Assembly: GCF_016808095.1 (NCBI RefSeq)
Contig: NC_068977.1
Span: 26,871,364 to 26,935,363, forward strand
Direction: 5' to 3'
Length of the DNA stretch: 64,000 nt
From: Vigna angularis
Lineage: Eukaryota; Streptophyta; Magnoliopsida; Fabales; Fabaceae
Notes under the pieces: generated by a model
Seen by the model: the letters and a program-made list of their open reading frames with translations, nothing else
Told to the model about the DNA's origin: nothing
Database searches by the model: none
Program-made: the position numbers and the translations under genes
Part shown: one piece after another, positions 44,987 to 55,790 of the stretch
How the letters are laid out: each line of letters starts with the position of its first letter
Position numbering within the stretch: the stretch's first letter is position 1

Positions 44987-45781
44987 CCTCACGTTTTCTC
45001 TCCTCCGCATTGCATTTCAGGTTCGGGATTTTCATTGTTTAAAATAATTTTTGCTCTGATTACATTAATCTTTGATGAATTATCTTCCATTTGAACCGAT
45101 TAAAATGCGTTTTCGTTGCGTTTTGGTGCAGTTCTTGGCGTGTTCTTGAGCGGCTCATTTAGGCCATTTTTTGCGCGTTTTTGAACGGTGGTGCAGTCAC
45201 CAAAATGTTTTCCTACTCCTCAATTTCCCTCGACTGCATTTTTCATCCGTTAAGAAGGTTAATTTTTTTTTTGTTAGTTTTTGTGTATGCATGATTGGAT
45301 TTTGGGTATGCATGAAATTGAGTAGTTAGTGATAACATATATGAATTTTTGTTTTGGGAAATATGATTATTTGATGTCATTTTGCATTATTTGATAAAGT
45401 TTGTTGTGTTATTATGATTGGCATGTTAAGTTAACTCTTTAGATTGAAATTTCGTAATATATTGTTGAGTTAATTTTGAATATATTATAAGTATGAAATC
45501 ATTGAGTGAAACTTAGTTCATGTTTGAGATTTAACACAAACGATTACTCTTTTAATCGTTTGTATTAAATTTCAAATTGTCCGATCGGACATTTTGAAAA
45601 AATAATTTTTCATAATTTGCTATAACATGTACGTTGGAGTTTATGGATAAGATTGATAAAATTTCGACTAGATTATTTGTGTTATTCTCTGGATGCATAT
45701 CTGATTGTGGTCATTACTGACCACACTCATTTTGTGCATTTAATTGTGATTTTACATTTATGAATATACATTGTTTGACAG
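44987..45781 (+). other. CACTA interior, non-coding
   Basis: Continues the CACTA sequence to the right of the solo LTR. AT-rich, probably intron or leader of the transposase gene ending in TTTGACAG at 45781. Confidence 0.5.
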
Positions 45782-46795
45782 GATAAAATGTTAGCCGCCC
45801 AAGAAAGAAAAAGGTTAAATGATGCACAACACGTGTTATCACGAAGTGGTTATACATTAGTTGAGAGGAAGATGAGAAAAAGTTAAGCAGAGGCATGAGG
45901 ACTTGAGTCCCTCGACCTAACACATGCACCTGCTAGGTACGAGATGTGGAAGGTTGCTCGGACTAAGTCTGATGGGATCATAACATCCTCCTCAACTGCC
46001 TTGATCTCACAACGAATTGTAAGTTCAAATTCTAAACATTGATTGGTTGTGTATTTATCATGTCATGTGTTTTATGTAACAAATTTTTTTGTTATATGCA
46101 GGATGAGTGTGTTGAGCAACAGAAAATCGGGGTGTTACATAGGCAGGATGAGTTGGTTGAGCAACAAACTCAGGAAACATTTGTTTGCCAAGGTAGGGAG
46201 ACATTCTAGCAACGACCATTGGAATGCCCGAGCACCCAAGACGTGTACGTGGAGTTGGTGCGGCGATTGGTATTTGTGACTACTTTGAGCACTTAATCCA
46301 TGAGTAAGGAGGCATTGAAGAAGATGGATCTTTAGTAGGAGGAAAGGCTCAACCAAAGCATGAGATCTATGGAGCAATGATTCATGGAGCAGCTACAAGA
46401 ACAAAAAGAAATCCAAAGAGCGTTTGAAGAGAAACTGCATTCCATGACCCAAGGCATCATAGGGTTGCCCACTGAAGCTCCAACAGCACCTCGAGTAAGC
46501 ACAAGAGGATCATGCTCTGCTGTAGACCCTACTGAGTATAGTAGTCAGTAGGAGTTATTGGTTAATGGGGATCCCGCGCATTGTGGCTGTCAGACGAGTA
46601 CTTGAGGGAGGGCAGACTATTCATGGTGCTCCCTTATTATCCCACCACGTGCATGTGACGATTGACGAAGTTCGGGATCTCCAAGCTCAGGTGCCTATAC
46701 CCACTTCAGAAATTCATTTTGTGGGAAAGGCCATAGGAACATTTATAGATTGGCCTAAAGCATTGATCATGTCACACATTGCTACACCATAGGTA
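45782..46795 (+). pseudogene. CACTA-associated transposase (Transposase_24 / DUF8039 type), broken
   Basis: Exon 45782-46018 lies between an AG (TTTGACAG) and GTAAGT. It translates with two in-frame stops and includes HVLSRSGYTLVERKM and MWKVARTKSDGIITSSS, the Transposase_24 pattern. The next exon starts at 46102 after TATGCAG (DECVEQQ) and, after a one-base frame change, reads GMPEHPRRVRGVG, the strongest family signature. From 46565 another frame reads GGQTIHG, EVRDLQAQVPIPTSEIHFV and FIDWP, fitting the DUF8039 region that follows in these proteins. It would be a DNA-binding TNP-type protein of CACTA elements. Several stops and shifts make it dead. Confidence 0.75.
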
Positions 46796-46899
46796 TAATA
46801 TTTCTATTATTAGTTTTTATATGTTAAACTTATAAATATTGATCGATAATTTTGAAAATTTTAATTTAAGTTCATACGTCCTCAGAAGCAACCGATGCA

Positions 46900-47345
46900 T
46901 GAGTGAGTCATAGATGAAGATGATGACATGGCTGAAGCGGAGGATGATCCTTTAACAAAGTTCATGACAAAATTACCCAAGTCGTCCAAAGGACCAATAG
47001 AATTGTACTGGGATATGAGAGTATTTGGCCTCTAGTGCCATGTTCTAGTATATATCACATTAAATGATGCACTAAAGGTCATTGAGGGATACATGATGTT
47101 GAATATTTTCATCCTTCAACTATAGTGCATGTAAGATAGTCAATTTTGTCTTCCATATTAATTATATTTAGATTCTTAGTTTCTAACAACTTAACTTTGT
47201 TGTTTTAGGTACATGGACACAGTCATTGTGGACCAAGGTCAGTCTTCCATGTACAAATTTGTTGAATCTCAAACCATTCAACCTTCTGGTAACACAGTTG
47301 AGGCCAAACAAAATTATTTGCAAACATGGATGGCTAAGTCAAATA
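46900..47345 (+). pseudogene. Downstream CACTA gene remnant
   Basis: Translation pieces such as LPKSSKGPIELYWDMRVFGL (near 46970) and YMDTVIVDQGQSSMYKFVES (near 47210, after TTTTAG) continue the CACTA coding region. They resemble the N-terminal part of the Ulp1-like proteins often found there (inference, by memory of the family only). The protease domain itself is absent. Stops and a frame change are present. Confidence 0.5.
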
Positions 47346-47349
47346 GTGC

Positions 47350-47600
47350 ACTGACAAACGTCAGATGGCTTCTAGTGACCACTCTAGGGTTTTTCGCGCT
47401 CAGCGCGAGTCAGAGGCACTCATTGCCAATAGCTCCCTTATATCTGACGTCTCATATGCGTTTGATGTGCACAGATTCGACGTCTAATATGACGTCTGTG
47501 GGGTAACGTCTGACGTCTATTGATGTCCCTTGCAGGAACCGACGTCCCATTAACGTCACCCAATATAACGTCGGGAAGGGATCAAACGCCAAAAACTCAA
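47350..47600. repeat. Right subterminal GACGTC repeats of the CACTA element
   Basis: At least eight GACGTC or AACGTC words between 47360 and 47575, the counterpart of 42160-42740. The terminal CACTA repeat is missing or too diverged. Confidence 0.65.
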
Positions 47601-48434
47601 AATAACATACGTTAAAAGCCCAAAATATTAGATAAAGCTCAATGTTCCAAGAAATGTTATGTTTATGATATCACCTATTAATAAATCCAATTAGTTTTTC
47701 TTAAACTTATACACCAAATTGTCTAATCCGGTAAGTACACCCTTAAAAAACATTAACCAACAAGTGGTTTAGATAATTCCCAAATTAGGTAATCTAGTTT
47801 TTGCTCCAAGATGTGAGGCTACATACCGAAGTGCCTATTCCGGTGCACAAATCATTTACACGGATTACATAATACGACTCCTCTACCAAAATTCCAAAAA
47901 GACTTCCGGATTGGTCTTTTTGAAATATAAAAAATGCACACACCCATCTCCATCCAAAACCACCACATCAGAAAACCTACATGACTATTGTTTGCTGCTT
48001 ACAAAAAATATTATCTCGATTTAGTCAATGAAATTAATTATAAGTGTTTTTTTGAAGTAATCCACAAGCAAAACAACTGAGAATGACAATAATTATATGC
48101 TTGATTTTCTAATATGAAAGCAAAGAAGGTTTTGAGTGTATGAAGAACGGTTTGGGTCGGAAGAAAGAAGATGAAAGTTATATTCAATTATTTAATATAT
48201 AATTAAGAGGGCAAAAATGGAAAGAAATAAAAATTTTAGAACTATAGAAAGAAAATAATGGGATGCGGGAATAAACCTATGAATTTAGAAAGATGATTAT
48301 AGAAGGTGTATACAGTGGAAAAAATCGAAGGGTTAGAAGTAGCAAACACATTGGCACAATACGGTCACATTAGCACAAATTTTCGAGATATAAAATTTTA
48401 ATAGTTTAAAGGGAAAAGTAAATTAAATAAATTT
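47601..48434. other. AT-rich spacer, nothing recognised
   Basis: No gene or repeat identified. Confidence 0.6.
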
Positions 48435-48439
48435 ATTAT
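48435..48439. repeat. Left target-site duplication (ATTAT) of solo LTR
   Basis: ATTAT before TGTGAGGATC; partner at 50963-50967 after GGGATGTTACA. Confidence 0.8.
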
Positions 48440-50962
48440 TGTGAGGATCTGAGAAATAGGTTAAAAATGGAGCAAAAGGGTGCTTTAAGTTAATAGGACC
48501 AAACTTTAAAAAAAAACCATTTCAAACATCCTGGCCCATTAGCTTAAGCACTTTGTCTCTCTCTAAAACCCAGTTTCAGATTTCCTCTGCCTTCTCTCTA
48601 CAACATATCTTCCTTCTCTCTTCCATTTATCCTCTCTGAACCAGTAGATTTCCGATCAGGTGGTGCCAAAACGACTGCAGCGTAGTGAGCTTCGCAACAG
48701 ACCGATTCGTTTCTGGTTCTAGGCTGGTAAGTCCCTGCATGTAGCTTCTTCACTATTCTTGAACGGAGACGTACATTCTTGTTGGTTGCATGTGCCTTCT
48801 TGCTTTTCCTTCTTCCATTTCTACTCAATCCTAGCTCTAAGAGCTATTTCCATCACCATTTCGGTGATTGTAGAGCACTGTTTAGGTCCTTGCTGTGTGA
48901 GGTACTATTAGGGCTTTCCAGCGAGCTATGCTGTTCAGTCAAGTCACTCTGAGGTAAGGGGAGCTAGAATACCTTTTTTAAATTGGTTGCATGTGGTGTA
49001 TGTATATGGATTTTTGTACTATTATGCTATTGATGTTGTTCTTTGATTGAGAAGATTTATTTGCATGTGCTGGATTGTATGGCTGTGGAACTGAAGTGCA
49101 ATGTGTGTATACTATTTTGGATGTATCTCATTTATGTAATTTCTATGTTGATGTGTTTGGGCTGAGAGATATGTTGTAACAGTGAATAGATGGAAAAATT
49201 GGTTGTTCTAGTAGAGTTTTGGGTCACTTTGAGAGGAAGTGAGGTAGTGATTTTGGGCATTGGAGGTCTTGAGTGCAATTGGGCTGTTTGGGTAGCTCAG
49301 ATAGGTCAATTTTGACTTGTTAGGAATGTCAAACTGGTCTAAAACGAGTTACAAGTATTAGAATTGGATTTGGGTCTCTAAGTTGTTGATTTTGGTGTTC
49401 TAGAGTAGGAATTGAGTCTTAATCACTTTAGAATTGTAGTAGAAATGTTTATAATCATCTAGATAAGTTCAATTAAGTATAAAACACGAATTAGGAGTGT
49501 TAAAAGTTGGGGAAAATGACTAGAAATGGTAAGAGCTGGTGTGAGTGTATGATTCTGCAGAATTTGCATTCTGTAGATGATGCAGAGTCGCCATGCGAGC
49601 TGTCTCGCATAACGAGACCCTGTAGAGGGTGCTCACTGTCTAGGTCATTCGTTGTGCGAGCTGATGCGCTGTGCGAATGACCAGAGGGTGCTGCTCTTTG
49701 TTTGTTGTTTCACCTAGCAAGTCCTGTCGCTATGTGACTGGTGATGGTTTGGAACAACTCCTATTTTAATTCGAAGGGCGAGTTTGGGCGCATAGCGAGT
49801 CCTTGGGAGGGGTGGTCTCTGTCTAGACTCTCGCAGGCGACCTAGGTGCGTTATGCGAGAGATTGGAAGTCTGGTGCATGTAGGGGGTTAATTCGCATAA
49901 CGAATTAAGTGGGTGCGCTATGCGAGGGACATGAGGTACAACACCTCAGCGAGTTAATTCGCCTTGCGAGTGAAGGTCCGCTGTGCGAATCCTTTGAGTC
50001 CAGTCTTCTCTTTTGCTCTCTTTTTGGTTGAATTAAGTGTGTGGAATGTTTGGAATGCATAGTATGATGGTGGTAATGTGATTATATTGAAAGTATGCGA
50101 GTGTATGAAACATGTTTGGTGATTAAAAGTATGTGGTTTTAAAAGTATGGTTGATGGACGTAATTCCATGGATCGCAAAGGGAGGTTACATGGTAGTGCC
50201 CTATATTATTGGACGTAATTCCATGATCTTCAAGGAGAAGATTCATGGTGGTGCCCTTAGTGTTTAGAATGATTTTCATGGTAGCTCAGTCTTGGGGGTT
50301 ATCCTGAAACTACAATGGTCAATCATTCTCAAGTAGAGAGGATTGAATCATGTCGTGAGTAGTAGCAAGAGGTCCTAGTCTTGGGTGCTTCCAGTATGGC
50401 CCAAGGTGAGTGATAACAGACTAACCTCGTGAGTGTGGTAGGGTGAAACTCATTGGCAATGGCTTTACAAAGCAGTAGAGGCCACTACGCGTGCATGACC
50501 CGCCATAGCTCGACAATCATTCTAAGTCAGGACAAGTCAAGTCTAAAGTGCAACAAGTCATGTTTGTGTAGTGTAGTGTATCTGTCCTTACTTGCATGTT
50601 GCCTGTGATTGTTATAACATGATTTTTGTATATCTAGCTCACCCTTACTTCTGTGGTTGTCTTTTGTTTGTGTTGTGTTTCCTGTTGCAATGATCATCCA
50701 CTTGGATGTGAGCAGAGATGGATGAGGTACCCCTGGAGCAGGTCCTGGATGGTGATGATGTTGCAACTTAGTTTGTTTAGGAGTCTCTTAATTAAGTTCT
50801 ATTGTCTTGAAAACTCTGTTAATTAGGAAGTTTTTAAATTATGACTTATTTTGGAATGACTGTAACTTCAATACTTTACTTACAATCTACTTCTAACTGT
50901 TCTCTTATATTAAGATGTGGACTTACTATATTATATGTTTCTATATAATCTGGGATGTTACA
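48440..50962 (+). mobile_element. Solo Gypsy LTR, 2523 bp
   Basis: TGTGAGGATCTGAG at the start, GGGATGTTACA at the end, ATTAT on both sides, no internal region. It shares the block ATGATCATCC...GGATGTGAGCAGAG with the large Gypsy complex (here 50691-50716), so it belongs to the same broad lineage. Words such as TCGCATAACGA and CTATGCGAG recur at 49600-49990. Confidence 0.88.
49590..49995. repeat. GCG-rich degenerate repeat (CGCATAACGA / TATGCGAG) in the solo LTR
   Basis: Around ten words of the form TCGCATAACGAG, CGCATAGCGAG, GTTATGCGAGAG and CTGTGCGAATG, in both orientations, in an otherwise AT-rich LTR. Confidence 0.65.
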
Positions 50963-50967
50963 ATTAT

Positions 50968-52150
50968 GATCATAGTAGTTTGTAAATAAATTGAATGAAA
51001 AGTATAAAAGTATATATAAAACTTTCCAAAATTACTACTATTATTATTTATCATATAATTTCTTAAAAATAATTTAAAACATAAAGTAAAAAATAAAAAA
51101 TGAGAAGAAATATAAAATAAAATCATAAAATTTATATTAAATAAAAACATTTAAACATTTGTAAGTATTTCCTATGACAAACTCACTTTAATCATTTTAA
51201 TTTTACATTTTAAATTTTCAATTTTAAACCAAGAATTATTATTAATCATTTTTTATCGTCAAATTTATAATATAAAATATACTCATGATTTCAAATAATC
51301 TTACTTTTCCAATATGACATTAAACGTGCTTAAAGAAATCTTTTAAACTTTTTTAACATTCAAACATTTTATTATTATCACAACATAAAAATAGTTTTTT
51401 AAATTAATATATACTTTTTACAAAATCCAAAATAATATTTACTTAATTTAAACCATTATTTTTTTCTTAATGGAAAAGTCCAAAATTAAAATTATAATTT
51501 TTATTATAATATTTTTATTTTCCAATATACCAATAATAACAAATTTACTTTCAAATTATATTGCAAAACTAAAATTTATTCATTCTTAAATTATTTCTTA
51601 TTTTATTTCTTCTCTTAAAAAAATTAAATCTTAAACCTAGGAAGGAATTATTTCTTATTTTAAATTTAGTTTTCCATAAATTTCTTTTTAATTTCTTTTT
51701 TTCTTATTTAAAAAAATCAAAAAACTTATGAAGGAATTTTGCTACCAAATATTAAAAAATCAATTGAAAATTTTGATTTTCCAGAAGTTTAATTTTGAAC
51801 TACTATAGTGAAAAGGTTAATGTAGAAAAATAATGTTCTAATAAGTCTATTTGGAAAAAAAATGTTTAAAAGTATATTATTTTATGAAAAAAAAATGGAC
51901 ATTTACATTTGAAAATTTCATTGGAATTAATAAATAATAATTTAACACAATTCGATTTATAAAAGTTAGATGTGACAACAGTGGATTATTGCTTCTCTAC
52001 AAATCAAGTAACAACAGTGGAGCATAACATTCCACTCTTACTTTTCTTCCACCTTCCTCCTTATAAAACACTTTTTCTTTTTCATCTACTAAAGCAACCA
52101 CGACCCAACATCATTTTCTAGAAGCTCAAATACATACCACCCTCAGGTTA
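50968..52150. other. Very AT-rich spacer, nothing recognised
   Basis: No gene, no clear repeat. Homopolymer-rich. Confidence 0.6.
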
Positions 52151-52159
52151 CGGTAGGAC

Positions 52160-53215
52160 ACAATCCCTTATAAAAGATATGTATGCGTCGGATTTTTACA
52201 AAAATTATTGATATTAGGATTGGATTTTTATCGATGGATATGTATCCGTCGATATATTTTAATTTTTGACAAATTTACTGACGATTTTTTATTTTTTATC
52301 GATTATCAAAAACTTTTGATAAATCCGTCGGTAAGTGACATGTAGATTATCGACGAATTTGTCGAAGGCATTTAACCGTCGTTAATAAAAATGGGAATTT
52401 TTCCGTTCATTATTTCACTTAACGACGTTACCGACAGATTTATCTAAGGCTATTGTCCTTCGGTAAAAAGAGCAGAAATTTTTCCGCCAATTATTTCACT
52501 TAACGACGTTACCGACAGATTTACCGAATGCTTGTGGTCGTCCGTAAAAAGAACGGAAATTTTCCAGCCCGAATTTCGTCTCCAGTGCCAATATATGTGG
52601 CAAACATCACGCTCATTTCTCCTTCTCATTTCTCTCAATTTCAATGTACAACTTCTTCCCACCGACAGTGCCACCTTCCAATGTTTGGTCACCGGAACTT
52701 CTTGCCACCACTACTCATTTCTCCTTCTAATTTTTCCTTATCGTCTCATAGTCTCATCACCGTTGCTCTCCACCGTCACGGGCTCGCCACTGTTGCAACC
52801 CACCATTGTTCACTTTTCAGCCTTTCCGACAAACTCTTCTAGCGAGCTCAACTTTTCCAACGAGCCATTGCAAAGTTGATCTGTGCGATTAGGAACATCA
52901 CCGGTCCTAATAACATCTTCTTTCTCTTACAAATTTGAGAATTGCAGAGAAACTCTCCATGATTCCCTATGATTTTAACTATTGAAAATAAATTGGTTGT
53001 TTGATTGTTTGGAAATGACACGGAGGGAGGAAGAAAGACGAAGAAGATGAACCAGATCGCTGTAATTACCGATAGATTTATCGAAGGCCAAAAGCCTTCG
53101 GTAAAGGTTACCGACAACGTTTTTACCGATGACATTTTGACCGTTGATAAACCGTCGTTAAACGACAATTACCGACAGATTTTATACCGATAAGTTACGA
53201 CCGTAGGTAATATCA
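52160..53215. mobile_element. Short non-autonomous CACTA-type element (candidate)
   Basis: Both ends carry many TTACCGACAGATTTA / CCGTCGGTAA words (52200-52550 and 53060-53210), the motif also found at the ends of the element at 54065. The left flank contains a near-duplicate of about 80 bp (AACGACGTTACCGACAGATT at 52421 and 52502). The GC-richer centre (52560-52870) has no recognisable protein. Terminal CACTA bases are not clear. Confidence 0.5.
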
Positions 53216-54064
53216 ATTATTCATGTAGCACTTAAACCAAATAAGGTATTTTTGTCCCACAAATAAACAACAACCATAATTTCTTATGACAACAAGATGC
53301 AATATCTCAGGTTCAGCTGAAAGAAGGCACTAATTTCATTGATTATAGCTTGTTCCTATATTAAAAGGACAAAATTATATTTATTTTTTGTATTTTATAC
53401 AGTGAATATAAAATTTATTTTACATTCTCATCATGAAATATATCCAAATATTTTTTATTACGCTTTTAATATTAAAATCGCGTACATTCAGAAATTTTTA
53501 CAACAATATTAGGTGTATGCCAACCACGACTTAAGAAATAGTAAAACACCATTATTTAATATCTCAACATGTTGCTAATACTATAAACACCAACAAAGAT
53601 AACACCACGCAGCAATCACATAAAAGAGAATAGTCTAAACTCTGGAAATTTTCAAATCAAACAATTTTCCGAACAAATCTTATTAAAATACAAACAATTT
53701 TCCTAACAAATCTTATTAAAATAAATAAAAATAAAACCAGAAATATGAAACCTTTAACTTTTTTGTTTATTTCTAGAAATTCTATACAATAATAATCTAT
53801 AATGTCAAAAAAAGATTCTCTCTATTTTCTTATAAAAATATAGATTGTTCACTAATAATGACAAAAGAAAGAACGAGGACCAAGCACGAAGCGCAAATGA
53901 AAACCATAATCTCATCTATGCGCAGTTACTAGGGTTTCAATAAAACGCAAACCATCAAATTTTGGAGCAAACTTCTCCGTTAGAGTGGATTTCTGCGACG
54001 AAGCGTTCTCACGGATTCTCGTCCCATCCTTCAATAAACAAAACAACAAAACTCAGAAAATTAC
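53216..54064. other. AT-rich spacer, nothing recognised
   Basis: No gene or repeat identified between the two CACTA-type elements. Confidence 0.5.
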
Positions 54065-54569
54065 CACTACAAAAAACAAGAGCATTACCAAAGGCCATCT
54101 CGGTAATTACCTTTTACTGACGGTTTCTCGACAGTCAAAACACCGTCGGTAAATCTCTTGTCGGTAACATTTACCGAGGGCTTTTGCCCTTCGGTAATTA
54201 CCGAAGGGCAAAAGCCCTCGGTAATTATCAAAGGGTAAAAGCCCTCGATAGAAACCAAGCCGAAGTAAGTGATATTTGTATTTGTGATCAAACCACACAA
54301 ACCTGCATAACATGTTCACATCACAGGCAGACCTGTATAACATTTTCAAATCACAAACATACCTCCATAATATACATTCCAAAATCATCCAATCATTAAT
54401 GAAGTAAACAATATAATAACATCATTTGTATTGTTGAAATTTAAGAACTTGTATTTCAAAATGAAACATAAAACATAAAACAATATGTTCATCTAGCAAA
54501 TGTAATGTAACAGAATCCTAATGTAACATAAAAAATGTTCTAACAACTATGTTCATTAACAAAATAAAA

Positions 54570-55057
54570 CTAAAAATCTATATAATCATCATCAGAATGA
54601 TCTTCATCATCCTGTTGCTCTGTAGATGGCTGGACTGGTGTGGACTGGACTGATGTGGGCTGCTGAGGGACAGTGGAATGAATGTCTGAAGCAGGCAGTG
54701 CTCTCATGACCAGGGACTTGAAGTTTGTAAACTCCGTTCTCAAGTCATTGTAATTTTCTCTCAATTCATTATTTTCCTGGTCACGTTGTTGTAGTAGCTG
54801 TGTCAAGCGGTCGATGGTCTCTTCAGCAGTAGTGGTGGAAGAAGATGGTTGGTGCTTTAGAGTACCTCCTTTTGATGTTGTATAGTTTGCAGCAAGTTGT
54901 CCTGCACCGTACACTCGTCCCTTTTTTTTCCCACCAACGACATCGACCCAGCACTGTGTCCTACGAATGTCGTCGTCCTCATTAGTCGCATCATCTGGTG
55001 TAGGAGCTGACCCATGTTCGGATCTAACCCGTGAAAGTCTCGTAGAAAATTCTTCCT
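54570..55057 (-). pseudogene. CACTA transposase (Transposase_24 type), 3' exon
   Basis: On the minus strand, after an AG at 55058-55059, a 162-residue frame runs to TAA without a break. It reads RVRSEHGS, CWVDVVGGKKKGRVYGAGQL, then a Gln/Glu-rich probable coiled coil (LTQLLQQRDQENNELREN) and an acidic end (DDDYIDF). The GRVYGAG motif is the hallmark of the Transposase_24 family of plant CACTA elements. The exon is open, but I find no upstream exons with the N-terminal domain before 59158, so the gene looks partial. Confidence 0.7.
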
Positions 55058-55139
55058 ATTCAAACATTAAAAGCAATGTTAGGAAATGATACAATAAGAG
55101 AATGAAAAATTAATATTAGTACCATTGTTATTTGCTTAC

Positions 55140-55790
55140 TCAATTAGGTACTTTTTACTACACTTTTTAAGGTTTTAAGTAGTGTGATTTTGAGTTTTAG
55201 GGAATTCTTTGCTTATGACCACTTTTCTACCATCATTTCACTACTTTAAACTTGTTAGAATGTTAACATTACTTAAAATTACTGTACTTTAGGTGAATTG
55301 GAAATTTGTCACCCTTTAAGTCAACTTTTTAGGTTGAAACTACTCAAACTTTGAGTTTTAGGTACTTGTTTGCTTTTGAGTAGTTTCCTACCTTCACTTG
55401 ACTAATTTAGACTTCTTAGGATATTAGCATTAGTTAAAATTAGTCTACTTTAGGTGAATTGCAAATTTCTCACCTTTTTAGTAGACTTTTTTAGGTTCTA
55501 ATACTCAAAATTTGAGTTGTAGGTACTTGTTTGCTTTTGGGTAGTTTCCTAGTGTCATTTCACTACTTTAGAGTTGTTAGGATATTAACATTAGTTATTG
55601 TTAGTCTACTTTAGGTGAATTGCCACTTTCTCACTCTTTTAGTATAATTTTTTGTGTTCTACATACTCAAACTTTGAGTTTGAGGTGATTCTTTGCTTTT
55701 GACAAGTTTCCTAGCTTCATTTCACTAGTTTAGACTTGTTAGAATGTTAACATTACTTAATACCATATTTTAGTGTATTAAAACTTCCTG
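55140..55790. repeat. 161-bp tandem repeat, about four copies
   Basis: CTTTAGGTGAATTG recurs near 55287, 55448 and 55609, exactly 161 bp apart. A diverged fourth copy extends to about 55790. Units also share TTGTTAGGATATTAACATTA and CACTACTTTAGA words. Lies in the presumed intron next to the transposase exon. Confidence 0.85.

Larger units (their letters stand above)
42134..47600 (+). mobile_element. CACTA (En/Spm) element with TNP remnants, interrupted by a solo LTR
   Basis: Starts CACTAGTGTAGAAAATGCC at 42134. Subterminal repeats based on TTTAGACGTC and GACGTCTAAA fill 42160-42740; GACGTC repeats return at 47350-47580. Between them are remnants of the plant CACTA-associated transposase family (45782-46795) and a downstream second gene (46900-47345). 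The right terminal CACTA is not visible, so the end is approximate or lost. A solo LTR (42809-44981) inserted later. Confidence 0.75.

Noticed and set aside
54857..55063. 68-codon minus-strand ORF overlapping the CACTA TNP exon
   Set aside because: Out of frame with the GRVYGAG-bearing frame, which is open across the same region.
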